The translations under genes were made by a program, and so were the position numbers. Below the pieces are notes generated by a model. It was not told the origin of the DNA, made no database searches, and was given only the letters and a program-made list of their open reading frames with translations. Shown one piece after another: positions 52,489-64,000 of a DNA stretch of 64,000 nucleotides; the stretch's first letter is position 1; each line of letters begins with the position of its first letter. Source of the DNA: Aculops lycopersici (Eukaryota; Arthropoda; Arachnida; Trombidiformes; Eriophyidae); assembly GCA_015350385.1 (NCBI GenBank), contig WNKI01000001.1:4428175-4492174 (forward strand). The letters run 5' to 3'.

Positions 52489-55032
52489 ATGTGTTGAAAA
52501 ATTGAACGGATATTGAGCGCAACATTCAGTTTGGCTACCGCCAGCGCCCGATTGGTCGCGGGAATGAATCAATCGGGAACTGAAATGAATAAAGGGGGGA
52601 AAGGGAGGGGAAAGAAGTCAACTTGTGCTTGCCCGTTACTGATCCTTCACAGGGAGTTGAGGAGAAAGAGGAGGGGGCGCTCAGGTGAGTAGTCGAACCC
52701 CATTCGCTTGAACTCGGTGGATCGAGAGGGATGTGAAGGGGGAAGAATGCAGCTGACTCCTCTCGAGGGTCTAGTTGCGGGCGGGGATGCAGCCAACCGG
52801 CAGCTTGAATGTCTTGCCAGCGAGCGGGCCTTGCCAGCTAGTCGCCGGTCGGCATATGCAAACTCTCGCATCCATCACTCGGCTGACGGATGCGAGGAGA
52901 GAGAAAGAAAGCAACTCAAGGGTGCCATTGAAATGAGCTCAACTACATGAGGCTTGCGGTTCTACTTCTTCTTGTCCGAGTGACGCTTTCTCATTCCCTT
53001 TCTCACTTTCTCTTTGGATTGATGGTCTTGTTCTGCTTGCCTGACCTTCATTTCTTTGTGCAAGAACTTGCTTGTTGGTCGGTTTGCTCGCTGCATTGAG
53101 GAGTCTAAAGTTGGAGTGCAATGGGCAGACGACATAACGAATATAGATGGCAGTGACATTGGACTCGGACCGAAACCTGTGTGTTGATCGACTTCCGGTT
53201 GCAAATTGGCCCGCTAGTGTTGTGTCTCTCGAATCAACTCGACAACACAACACCACGATTCGATTGGCCAACTCGAGAGCTCGTTAGTTGGTTGAGGCTT
53301 GGTTTGTTAGATAACGAGTCCCAGTGGCCGTGATGTTTTTGTATAAATGGCCGGCAAGCTAACGAGTTGCTAAGCCCAACAACAACTACTACTACTACTT
53401 CGACAGAGGCAGCACCATAGATACAGGAGCAACACAACTTTGCCAGTAAAAACTAGCGAGTAATCTGGCGGCCAACGCTACTGACTACCAACCTCCAACA
53501 ACAAGCCGTCTAGCTTGCTGATCTGCTGGCATTAAACTTGAACCTTAATGGCCAAACATCTACTTGGTTGGTTGGTACCGAGTTGAGTCGAGCCTAATTT
53601 GGACCGTTAGCTTCCCAGTCGCTAGCTTGCCTACAAGGTAACATACGGTTGGAGGAAGCGCCACTCCCGGGAGCGTGCGATGGTTTCTCTGGTAAGCTGG
53701 TCGGTGTTGGAGTTGCTAGAAGCATGCCATCACTTGGCCGGCCCGTCAACTGGGTTCGTCACTCACTCACTCACTCGGTCGGTCGGTCGGTTGGTCGCTC
53801 ACTCACTCACTCACTCACTTACCCGAGAAGCCGGAGTGGGCGAGTGATTGCGCTGACAGCAGTGGTTGTTGTTGCTTTTGCCGGCTTCCGGTTCGCTAGC
53901 TTGTTAGCTGGCGGGCCAAACAACTGGCCAACTAACTGACCATAAACAAGCGGCCAATCGGCCAGCTTGCCATCGCTTATCGATTCTGGTCTCTGGATGG
54001 CGGTGATGCTCCTACTTCTGCTACTGCTGCTGCTGATGATGATTCTCGAAAGGCACTCGCCGGCCACTTGGCGCGCGTAACGCGCGCTTGCAATCACGTG
54101 GCGGCTATTCGACATCGGGGTGCAACACACAAAGTTACAACGGCCACGGGATAGCGGCCGCTGAGTGCCACTTGGCCGGCCGCGTGGCGCGCAATGTGAT
54201 ACTAGCTTGTAATGGGGCCGAGCCACTCGCTCCTCTGAGGTCGCCACTAGATTCGGAGCCCGTTTCTGTTTCCGCTGCTAAGATTGCTGGCCACTTGGGC
54301 GGCCGAAGTTGACACACGAGAAGACGCCGGTGGTTGGCACAAAGGCGCGCAGGCATCAAACAGCTGAGATGCCGATACTCTTACTTAGCGGGGCCGTTGG
54401 TGAGGCAGCAGTAACCCCGGCAACAACAAAAACAAAAACGATGCCAACCCGCTAATCCAAACCTCGATCGCCGCACTGTAGGGAGCGACTAAAAGATTGG
54501 TCGAGATTGGACAGTTCAAAGTAACTCTCGGGTCGAGTCTGGTAGAACAAAGTTAAGTAGAATCGAGAGTCTGGAGGCACAAAATACACACAAAGATATA
54601 TATACAATGGCCACAATAGACGACCACTCTCCGTGGACCTCCCTCACCCAACCTTACGGCCCATTGGCTGGCTGTCTGGATTGGTCTCTCTATCTGGCAA
54701 GCTAGTTATGGTTAGCTAGCTAGCTGGCTGGCTGGCTGGCCATAACCATTCAGCTGATTCCATGCGAGCGATTGAACGCAAATTGAATCATTCATGAGTG
54801 GACTTATCTTCTCTCTCTTTCTCTCTAAGGTTTCTCGTCGTTGGCAACAAGAGGCAGCGACTTTTGTGTCTACTGCTCAGGAAAAAAGAAACTCATGAGG
54901 AGGAGCAAGCACTAAAACAACAATCGCCACTCATTCAAAGCGGCCGCTACTCTTGGATGCCCTTAGAATATAATGGGTACAACTGAAAGGGGGAAGTGAT
55001 ATAAAGAAGAGGAGAGAACCCAAGATGCTTAC

Positions 55033-56047
55033 TCTGACTTGTGGCCGAAGTTTCGGTGGTTGCTCTTGGCTGGCCGCTAGTTGAATTTTGATGCTGATCT
55101 CTATTGTTGTGCTGCGACGCCGAGAAGGAGGAGGGAAAGAATCTCGAGGTTTGCTCGCGATGCAGCGACAGGCTGGACGCTTGCCGCGAATCCGGAGGCT
55201 GATTCGATTGGCTCCGGCTCATTCGATTCAGAATCTGGTTGCTATTGTTGCTTCTAATTTGGTGGTTGTTTTGCTGGTAAGTAGTAGTTGTTGTTGGTGC
55301 ATTTGATAGGTTGCTAGTTGATTGGGTTCGTTGTTGGTGGTAGGAGCGGCGCAGCGAGGCAGCCGAAGTGGCCGGTCCAACACTCGACCCAACGGCGCCA
55401 CTGCCATTTCCCAATGGCAAACCGGAGGTTAATGCGGCGCCAAACATCATGTCAAACGACTGGACGTTCGCCTGGGGGACGTGTTGATTTTGGGCAAGCA
55501 AAAGCGAAGTGCCGACGCCTCCGCCGCTGCCTTTCAGGGATCCCGAGCTTCCCGAAAAAATGTTCGAGATTCGCGGGCCAATTTGGTGGTGGCTGCCACT
55601 TGTTTGCATGGCTATGCTACTGCTTACATTGCTCGCGCTGCTTCCGGCGCTGCTATGCGCAAGCCGCTGCATCGTCGAGGTGGCAGGTGAGGCGTCGGCT
55701 AGTTTGCAATCATAAGCAAGCTGCTGCTGTGATTGTTGGTCTCTATCGCGTCGCTTGGCCTCGGCAATTTCTCGCATCCGCTTCAAGCCAGTGGATTGGC
55801 TGCCAGTTGGCAGGGAGCCGCCGCTGGCAGCTGGCACTGTAGTGGTTGTTCTTGTTGTTGCCATCGAGGATTCACCTTGCAATCTTGTCGAGTTGTTGAG
55901 CAGGTGGGAGTTCTTTAGATCCTGCAGCGAGCCACTTGTTAGTCCGCTGCCCATTGTACCTGAGCGCCGAACTGTCGCTAAGCGGTTTGTCGGTTTCACC
56001 TCAACCGCTTGGCTCTCGGCATTCGGGCCGTCGCTTTCCGTTGGCAT
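55033..56047 (-). CDS. Candidate alternative first exon B of the SLC35F-type gene
   Basis: ATG 56047 opens 338 codons plus one base to a CAGA|GTAAGC donor at 55033 (phase 1). The protein is Ser/Gln/Asn/Gly-rich without a domain or membrane helix (MPTESDGPNAESQAVEV at the start). It would be a cytosolic N-terminal tail if spliced to the phase-1 acceptor at 50840/50834, where A+GC gives Ser. No other downstream exon in the window fits it. The exon is well supported as coding by composition and length; its gene assignment is inference. Confidence 0.55.
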
Positions 56048-56753
56048 TCTCTCCGCTTAACTTCCGTATTTTTCCACTTCCAATCCAAAGGGTGAGTGGA
56101 AAAATGTAGACTGCTTCTAACTGATTGCTTCAGGTTAATCGCAACTTGTAACTAAATTTTGGCCTCCTCTTGTGCGCTTCCGGTTCACGCTCCCGCAACT
56201 CAACTTTGCAACAACATTTGCATTTCCTTTTACACTTTCATAAACAACAAACATTCTGCTTACATTCTCTTTACTACTTCGCTCACCACTACAACTTCCT
56301 GTTGCGGACTCTTCCACCACACAAAACACCTAGTCTCTCTTTTGCTTCCTCTCAACCCCTCGACTCAATCACTCGCATGATTATCCAGCAAAAACTTCTT
56401 CAGGGCGAGTGGCAAACGGAAAGAAGCTAACGAGGGAGCGAAAACTTGCAAAATATCATCGGATTTAAGTTGCATCAATGACTATTGCTGGTGGTGGCTT
56501 TCAAAGGAGAAGCTAGTTCTCGACAAATGCTATAGCAAACTCACATTCGTTTTCCCCATGCGCAGCACATAAATAAATAATATTCAATTCTCGCCCACAA
56601 CAAACGCAAATTTTTTGGCCAGCTCGCTTGCTTGCTTGCTAGCTAGCTAGCTAGCTCGAGAATCGCTAGACCGCACGTCGCTAGGCGCCGGCCGCTCGCA
56701 AGCTCCAGTAGCAGACTGGCTGGCTTGTTGAGATTTAGCGGCCGAAAACTCAC
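56048..56753. other. Upstream flank of candidate exon B
   Basis: No coding sequence recognised. Repeats of GCTTGC and GCTAGCTA lie near 56620-56655. Probably the promoter or 5' UTR of the exon starting at 56047. Confidence 0.45.
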
Positions 56754-56796
56754 CAGCTGCTGCTTGTATCGCTTCCATTGCAATTGCCTTGCCCAT
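56754..56796 (-). CDS. Candidate alternative first exon C of the SLC35F-type gene
   Basis: ATG 56796 (GGCGATGGG) opens MGKAIAMEAIQAAA plus one base, ending at a strong CAGCTG|GTGAGT donor at 56754. The phase (1) again fits the acceptor at 50840/50834. The MG start would allow N-myristoylation. It is only 43 nt, so chance cannot be excluded. Confidence 0.35.
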
Positions 56797-59700
56797 CGCC
56801 TTTGCAAAAGCCAGACAACCGATGGCCTAAATCCCCGTGCTCCTCGGGATGGTCTATCGAGTTTCTGGAGGATGCGCGCGGTTGCGCAGTGCCTCGCAAT
56901 AAGCTCAGCGGGGCGCCGGGAGTCCCAGTACTTTGGCCGTCTTGTCGAATAAGTTGGTCTCGAGCACCTAGCGACTCAACGGCGAGACTGAGCGTCAGTA
57001 CACAAATTCGATGCCCCACTTCTAACCTCGAACTTTGAGTCTCGCTTGCCTCAAATGAAGACGCCGACGACGGCTTCTCCAAACGCTTCGCAATTCGGGC
57101 TCGGCTTCCATTTCCGATTGGCGATCAACGATTTCGTGAACCGCCGGTTATTCTACTACAATTGCGCTCCCTTTCAATTTGGATTTGTGCTGCTCCTGCT
57201 GTCTGCGACGTGAAGTTATTCACCACTTCCGCCGACGCCGCCACAATCTAATGCCGTAACCTCAAAACGATCAGCGTCACTTTGAGCCCGTGGCTCCTAA
57301 TGAGCTGCGCCGCCGCCTTGGACGCCGTATCAGTTTAGTATCACTAACAATATCAGTATTAGTATCACTTGCTAACTGATCGATTGGCTGGCTGGCCGGT
57401 TTGCGCCAGTGCGCAAATTAAGTCTCAATCAAATTTCGCTTGTTCCAATTGGCAATTCGTCTCTCGTCTGCCCATTTCCCGTGCGCCCCGACTTCCGAAT
57501 CCGCAATCTAACTGAGCTCTTCTTCAACTTAAACACGACGTCACTCTGCGGCTCGCTAACTAACTTCCATCTCTCATTTCGCCTCGCCAAGTCGGTGCCA
57601 GCCACTCAATTGCTTGCGGCCGACGTCTTGGACGTTCAATCGATTGACCAGTCGGTCGGTATGTGGGCAGCAAGCCAGAGACCGACGAGCGGAAAAGTTG
57701 CGCCGATCACACTGAAACATGAGTCCGCCACTCGCCAGTCCATCGGTCGGTCGCTCCCTCGATCGAACTACGGATCGATCGACCGATAGACCAACCGACC
57801 GAGCGACTGAATATAATTTATGCAGCAAATACGGGAGTTGCGACACATTGACACTCAAAGTGGGAAGGCGAAATATGAAGCGTTGTGTCGCCGTCCCCAT
57901 CGACACTTCAGTCGGTTTGGCCATAAGATTGGTTCCCCGATGATACTTTCGTCGCCGTGACTTCTAGCAATGGTGGCGGCGGCAGCGCCACCACCAGCTA
58001 GTCGCTGTAGACTTCTACGAGAAAGTTACCACGACGATTAGGGAATGAGCATGCAGATAGACGAGGGAAATAGGGAAAGTCAAAGTCAAATTTCAACGAG
58101 CTTGCAAAATTGAGAGACTTCAAAGTTCAAGCGATAGAAGGGATAGACTAACTTAACTAATGCTAAAGAATTTGCGCCCAGTGCTGTCTCACAATTAGCT
58201 CAACCATTTGCCTGTGTCGCTCGAGAAAATTTGTACTCGACTGGTAGCTACTAACTTGTATTCTCCCTCCCTCTCCCTGTCCGTTTGCCGTTGAAAGTGC
58301 TGTTGCTCAAGTCGTAGAAAAGGACCAACGACAAGCGAAGTCTCAATTTCAAGAATTAGTAGAAAGAGACAACGAGCTATTTAACATTCAGCCGCCGCCG
58401 CCGCTGCCATAGTTGCTATTGCAACTAGAGTCGATGTCGTTGAGGGTGACACCAAGTGACTAGAGAGTAGACTCATTCACCTGACTTGTTGGCCGACAAA
58501 CTTGCCAACTTCAGTGCTAATCCGACGAGAGATCATCAAAGAGACGGTAGCGCGCATACAGCGCAACTCAAAGGTCGCTGGGTGGCGCCTAGCCAAGGGA
58601 CCTAGCGACGAGACTAGCGAGCAATTGCTTGTCGCTAGTTGCTCTTCCCTCTCTCTCTCTCTCCCTCTCCGAGAAGAAAAGAAAGTTTTTTTTGCTCGAA
58701 AAATATACTAAGAAAAGGGGAAGAAGGGAGTTCTCTCGAGTGTAGGTAAATTTTGATTCTCGATTTGCTCGCCGCATTAAACTCCACCGGCCCGCCGACC
58801 TTTCGCTTGTTACGCCCCAGTGACTTGCTCGCTTGTCTCGGCTAGTCAATCCAAATTCCAACCGGAAATTAGTTACGGTGAAGAAAGTAAGGATGGCAAT
58901 AGAAGATTCCATTCCCACAAGTGGCTACTATTTCGAGAGGAACGCGGAGGAATTCAAATTTGTTTAAATTTAAACCTGGCTACAAATTTCGTCGCCCCTC
59001 TTTCCACAATCAGTCCCACACTAGAAGTGTGCCCGTGATTGCGCCAAAACACCAAAGTCACTGAGTCCAATGGGTTGAGTTACCGAGAAAGTCATACATT
59101 AGAGAGTTGAATTGGAGTTGCACAAAGACAGTTGCGTTATTGTGGCACCGCCAACCACAATGACGCAACCAAAGACGACGACGATGAGCGCGACAAGATT
59201 ACGACAATAATTCATTCAGCGCCAAACTCCCCATTCTTGAGGGAGAGAGAACCATCGCCCGCCACACACATAACGCGACGGGCGACAATGATTTTGACTC
59301 ATTGCACTTGTAGTCCGAAGCCGCTAAACGATCTCTCTTTCTATGAGCTTTTCGTGTTCCCCCGTGTCGCTAGGTCCCTCGCACTCGAGTTCGGCGAGCG
59401 GGAGAGCGAGTAAATGAGGGGAGTGCGCGCCGCTCGAGATGGCAAGCAGCTCGAAAGTTTGCCTTTAGTTTATAGAATCTGAGTCACTTAATGGATCCGA
59501 GTTGCGCCTCAGGACTCAGACTTTGCACACAATCAAGAGGAGAAGCAGCGGCCAGTAGAATCCATTTGTTTGCTGTCTGTCTGTTGGTTGTTCGGTTTGT
59601 CTGCTTGATGGCGTGGTGTCTTTGGTCTGAAACGTTGATATCAGCGCGCGAAAGTTGCGCCAACAATAAGTCGTCTCGGCTAGAATCTCGCAAACTCCAA

Positions 59701-62700
59701 ACTGTTGAGATTTACGCAAGTTAGTGGATGAAATTCACGCTCTCAATCGTCATGGAGGAGATAGCGCTACAACCACCTTACGGCTGGACGCCTTTGTAAT
59801 TGGAGCGGGAAAGTGTGCTGTTGGCGAGACAACAACAGTAGCATTAACCGGAAGCCGGCAAAAAGAAGAGAAGGAGGAGGAGGAGGAGGAGGAGGAGGAG
59901 CTAACATGACGTCGCTACAACTTGTGAGGCTCAAGGGAAGCGACCAGGACTACGATGACGAAGATGATAATAACTCATGAGTCTCTAGTTGATTTGAAGG
60001 AAAAAAAGAGGAAGGGTGAGAGAAAACCACTTGCGTTGGCGGCAATAAAATTGGACGAGCCGCATTTTAGTTGGCTGGCGACGAGCCGATGAACTCGAAA
60101 CTCGAGTGCAAACTCACCACCAACTGACCTCAAACTGAACACCAAGACTAAGCAGCGAGAGAAAATAAAACTTGTGCGCGAGTTTCCGTTTATACGTCGA
60201 GTTTTGTTGTTGTTGTTGTTGTCCTGACGACGGATTATTGGCAAGCTACTTCCGGTCTAATCTAGTTACAGTCAATTGTGGACCGCGGTGAGTTTCGTTT
60301 GTTTGAGTCATATAGTGTGTTATGTTATGTTTTATTGCGGCCATTGTTTTTTCTTCTTCTTTTCTAAAACTCGCTTGTGGCGCCACTTGGCGGTCGTGGT
60401 AGAAAATGGTAAATTTTTACCTTTTCCTCGCTCGTTCACTTCTCTATATTGCCAGTCGCTAGGCGGCGCAAGCAACGCGATCACACAAAGAGGCCATTTC
60501 TCAGTGGGCCACGAATTGTGTTACGTTTGTCTTACGTAGCGATGTATAAATAAGACTGACAAACTGAATTTTGTGTCACATTATCAGATCAACAGGGAGT
60601 CAACCGGAAGTAGCTTGCCACGCTGGACAAAAGTGTGAACGGGCGACGAGAGGAAGACGAGAGTTGGCAAAAGAGCAAGTGGAAGTGAAGTTAATTTATG
60701 AATGGAGATTATTACTTGGGACAATAACTTGGCCAAGTTGGCGGAGCTGTCGTTTGCGCTCCAATGTTGCCGCTCAACGGCAACTTTTGGTTAGCTAGCT
60801 TGACGCGCAAGTGTCTTTGCTTTTCGCGAGTATTCTAGTCGGACATTTGGGTGAACCGTTTACGACACACTATGCTTATACAAATCGAGAAATCGTATGA
60901 GTTGCAGTGAGTGCAGTTCAGTTTAGATTGGTTCAGTTGACTAAGGATTGAGTACAACTAACTGAATGTGCAAACTAGCGAAACTTTTGAGGCGAGCAAA
61001 TGGGTCGGCGTTCGTTCATGGCTTCGAGTCATCAGATAGCCAGCTAACCACCTAGCTAGTTGGTGTCGTTTGCATGCAAATAGCTGAGCAGTGGCTCAAC
61101 CTGGTAAAGCTTTTGCTTGGCGCTACTGCAGTTGCAAGTTGCGACTGCTACAACCGGACAGATCCGCCTCCCTAATGCTGACTCATCAGCGGAAGCGAGA
61201 AAAGCTAAGCACTTCCAGCTAACTGAGCGGAAGTGCCAATTCTTTCGCTCGGCGCCGGAAGTTAATGGCGAGCTGAGGGGTCCAGTTTATTTCAAGTTGA
61301 TTGGTTGATTTGATCGATATGTTGGTTGTGTGGCGACGAGTGGCGCTAAGGCTGAGCTCAGGTCAAGCTTGCCAATTTGGGAACCAGCGAGCCACTAACT
61401 GACGACCAAGTGTAAGCGTCACTTTAGTCTTCGGCTGAACCAACACAACGATAGTTTAATTTTCAGGCCGGAAACTGGAAGTGTTAGCTCTTCACTAGTG
61501 GTGCCATTGGAACGCAGAGATGGTATATACTCAATCTCGAGTTACAACTTTGCCCACTTGAAGGAAAGACAACGAGCCCCCAATCTGTCGGCGGGCCGCC
61601 GCCACTAAACCCACCGATTGGCCAGCCACAAGAATGCTGATTATTGAGGGTCTCACCAACCGAAGGACTCGGCAGCAACGGCGACTGCTCCACTTAGTTA
61701 GCGATTCGGCGGGAAAAGAGGACGTGTATTGTTGGCCAGGTGATCGAGTGCTCCAAGCGGAATTTTTATCCCCCGACGCCAATCTGCTCACCTGCAAGTG
61801 GCAGTCGCATGTCGTAACAAAACAGCGCTAATTCTAAGGATGTTTGCTATATTGCAGCCACTTGAGTCGTTGCAATAAGTCAGCCTGCCGCCAAAAGAAT
61901 TGCCGGCCTCTCTCCGAAAATATCCACTCATCACTTGATTGCTGGTCGTTCGTCAATTGGCCAACAAGCTAGCCTCTCGAGCTTAGCAATCAAGAGCTCG
62001 TTGCTCGTTCCTCTCTCGCTCTCAGTCAACTCCCACTGCTAGTACTAGCGAGAGAGGGAGAGGGCCGACACAGGGCTACCAACTGGACGGTCAGGTAAAA
62101 GGAGCACATAGAAATAGAGGGAGAGACCGAGAAAAAGATTGGCGCAGAGGTCTTGGCGGTTAGCTAGCCAGCCAGCCAGCAGCTAGGTGAACTCGTGCGG
62201 CGAATACTAATCACATTGGCCATTGGAGTTGGGTGGGCACCCTCTCGACTCGGGCAAAAGTTGCGCCAAGTAGCAAACAATCAGCCGGCGGACTTCCTGG
62301 CTTCTTTTTTGGGCCACTTGCTTCTGTTTTTTCTGCCATTGGTGGTGGTGCTGTCGCCGCCCTGGGAGCTACGCCATGGCGGAGGCAGCGAGGAGATCGG
62401 ACAAAAGAGGGAGACGATAACGAAGAGCCAGTGGGCGGCAACTTATCTATCGTCCAAATCTTGTCGTAGTGGCCGTCGTCCGGTTCGAGTGAGAGGTAGG
62501 AAAAACTGTTGTGGATTTTACTGAAAAACTAATAACCTGAGAGTCGACATTTTTGCTTGCACAACAAATTGGTCAGCTAACTGACTGTCTAAATTCTGAC
62601 TAGAGATGACAATTGACCGTTGTTTTCTACTACGAGAATCTCAAGTCTATTTCGAGATCAACTATAAAGAAAAGAGGATGGTAATAATAATGAAGCAAAA

Positions 62701-62819
62701 TTTAGGTCATAATCTAGATCACAGAAAAAACTCGTGTGAAAACAAAATAAGCTTCAGGTTGAAACTTGAGATGAAAGCCAAGGAGAGAGAGAGAGAGAGA
62801 AACTCGAGCTAATACTTAC
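56797..62819. other. Six-kilobase region without recognisable genes
   Basis: Rich in short repeated words (CTAGC, ACTTCCGG, GGCAAGCTA), (GGA)n at about 59874-59900, (CT)n near 58645-58670 and GTT repeats near 60205-60220. It contains the 17-bp inverted repeat pair at 60240/60619. Frames are at most about 125 codons, overlapping on both strands and without domains. Probably intron and promoter sequence of the minus-strand gene. Confidence 0.5.
60240..60619. repeat. 380-bp segment bounded by perfect 17-bp inverted repeats
   Basis: GGCAAGCTACTTCCGGT (60240-60256) and its exact reverse complement ACCGGAAGTAGCTTGCC (60603-60619) face each other 346 bp apart. Both include the ETS-like core CCGGAAGT. 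No target duplication or transposase seen, so a mobile element is only one explanation. Confidence 0.6.
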
Positions 62820-63900
62820 GTGCATCGAATGAGTGGCGCATTTGGCTTCCGGCGCCACCTTGGAAGGCGGAGTCAATTGAGGGGCGCACGTTGGTGAGGC
62901 GCCCGAAGAGGCTGACGTCGGCCCAGCTGGCGCGGTGGCCGGCGCTAACGCCGCCGGGCGAGGTGGAGCCGCCAACTAGTGGCGGCTGCCCGTAGAGGCC
63001 GAGCAGGTGGGGCGGAAACAGCTCGTTGCTTGCGTAGGGGTCCTGGCCGGCGAGCATCGGATTTGTGGCGGATTGGGGCAGGAAGAGTTGAGATAATCGG
63101 CGGCCACTTGCGCTGGACAGGAGACGCTGTTCGTGTTCGAAGGCTTCGGCGGCGGCGGCCGCCGCCGCGACACCGGATAGCCCTGAGCCGGCACTTCCGC
63201 TTTGGTTCGAGTTGTTGTTTAAGTTGTGGTGCTGATGCTGTGGACTGTCTATGGAGGTTGTGGTAATTTGGATGGGTGCCCGGTGGTGATTTTCAACTTG
63301 GTGATTGGTCCCGTCGCCCGTTTGGTGGCCGGCAAACAAGCGGCGCGTTAGTTTCGGGTGCTGCAGTGCGCCCGAAATGGACGAAAGTCGCGACCGGAAG
63401 CCCTGCGAGTTGTTCAAAGAGTTCGAGCCGCTACCGCCGCCCCCGCTGCCACTCCCGCCGCTCGATGCCACCGGTTGCTTCGGGTGGTGTCCCGAAGCAA
63501 CCGAGGTCATATTTGCTGATTTGGACTCCTTCTGCCTGCCAGTTGACGTCGCGGCAGCCGAGTTGGTACTTGACTGGTTGGCACGCCTGCTCAAGTTGGC
63601 CCGAGTTGTTATTAACGCGGGCGTCTCCGAGTGCAAATTACCTGTCGATGTTGTTTTCGAATCAACTTGATCCGCCGAGCTACTGGTGGCCTTATTTGCA
63701 TTTGCCATTCCGCCACCACCATCTGTCAAGTCGTTCCCGGCCACCGAGGCGCCAACGCCGAGACCGGCGCCGCCGCCGGCCGAGTGCGAGCTAGTGGCCG
63801 ATTGGAGGGAGGGAGTTTTGAAGTAGGCGCCCGGCTCATGCTTGTGCATTCCATCCGGCAAACTAGAGTCGGTGGAGTTCCAAGAGACGTTGCGCCACAT
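62820..63900 (-). CDS. Candidate alternative first exon A of the SLC35F-type gene
   Basis: ATG 63900 opens 360 codons plus one base to a GCAC|GTAAGT donor at 62820 (phase 1). It begins MWRNVSWNSTDSSLPDGMHK, is Ser/Gly/Ala-rich with a poly-Ala run and ends SQMRHSFDA. No membrane segment or known domain is visible. Splicing to the acceptor at 50840 would give C+GC, an Arg, and a protein of about 1212 residues. Coding status is well supported by length and composition; linkage to the transporter is inferred from phase and strand. Confidence 0.55.
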
Positions 63901-64000
63901 TTAGTTTTTGTCGGTTGATTGTTCGAAAAACTCGATGTTGATTTTATGCTTTTTTCTTTCTTGTTGTTTAAAATGTAAATATTGATACTTTTAAAATCTC

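Larger units (their letters stand above)
50842..55032. other. Non-coding region upstream of the SLC35F-type core
   Basis: Probable long first intron or 5' region. It holds a (CT)n tract abutting a 20-N gap (52116-52177), a 106-bp inverted-repeat element (52383-52488), ACTC/GGTC tetranucleotide repeats near 53757-53820 and a CTGG/CTAG run near 54710-54740. A minus-strand frame at 53819-54247 has no domain and a phase-2 donor, so I do not call it. No other gene recognised. Confidence 0.5.

Noticed and set aside
53757..53820. CRISPR-like regularity of ACTC and GGTC units
   Set aside because: These are simple tetranucleotide repeats without spacers, in a eukaryotic genome.
53819..54247. 142-codon minus-strand frame with a GTAAGT donor at its end
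   Set aside because: It begins without ATG, has no domain, and its donor is phase 2, which does not fit the proposed acceptor at 50840/50834.
54947..55032. Extension of candidate exon B past its donor to a stop
   Set aside because: The GTAAGC donor at 55032 is good and the sequence after it has different, unconserved-looking composition.
56797..57082. Longer frame upstream of candidate exon C
   Set aside because: The frame starts with TTG and is not in the frame of the ATG at 56796; composition is unremarkable.
57409..57789. 126-codon plus-strand frame
   Set aside because: No start context, no domain, and a competing antisense frame of similar length; probably chance in GC-richer DNA.

Overview
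This window is nuclear DNA from an animal, most likely an arthropod. It carries an innexin (a protostome gap-junction protein), an Asator-type tau-tubulin kinase, a thin/abba-type TRIM-NHL protein, a Skywalker-type TBC/TLDc protein and a Brother-of-tout-velu-type exostosin. Genes average about one per 4-5 kb. Most are single-exon, including genes such as NSF, TTBK, TAK1, DLD and EXTL3. The few introns are short (about 90-230 nt in the well-resolved genes), and their acceptors usually lack a strong pyrimidine tract. That compact, intron-poor style would fit a reduced-genome acariform (for example eriophyoid-like) mite. This placement is inference from style, not a sequence match. The proteins are full of Gln-, Asn-, Ser- and Gly-rich low-complexity insertions.

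Layout from left to right: innexin (-), 0.16-2.3 kb; EXTL3/botv (-), 4.8-7.3 kb, divergent from CCDC25 (+); NSF (-), convergent with CCDC25; Asator/TTBK (+), 12.3-16.7 kb; a single-pass membrane protein with an EB-like Cys-rich region and a PY-type tail motif (+), 18.7-20.1 kb; a large inhibitory-type serpin (-), 20.4-22.6 kb; an orphan secreted protein in two exons (-), 24.4-25.6 kb; TAK1/MAP3K7 (-), 26.4-28.2 kb; a trypsin-like secreted protease in two exons (+), 31.1-32.3 kb; the TRIM-NHL gene thin (+), 33.5-41.0 kb, with several candidate alternative 3' ends; Skywalker/TBC1D24 lacking its N-terminal exon(s) (-), 42.3-44.1 kb; dihydrolipoamide dehydrogenase (+), 45.8-47.3 kb; and an SLC35F3/F4-type transporter (-). 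The transporter's six-exon core lies at 47.4-50.8 kb. I propose that three upstream exons at 55-64 kb are its alternative first exons.

The genes do not form an operon or one pathway. NSF and Skywalker both act in vesicle traffic. The serpin, the trypsin-like protease and TAK1 lie within 12 kb of each other and could all serve immunity, but that link is speculative. The most notable observations are: an NSF whose D2 ATPase domain has lost the Walker A lysine; a transporter with about 475 disordered residues between its first two membrane helices and three same-phase candidate first exons; a Commissureless/PRRG4-like adaptor architecture; TRIM-NHL isoforms predicted to lack NHL repeats; and three inverted-repeat structures in non-coding DNA. 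About 12 kb at the right end (50.8-62.8 kb) is almost free of recognisable coding sequence and contains a 20-N assembly gap.
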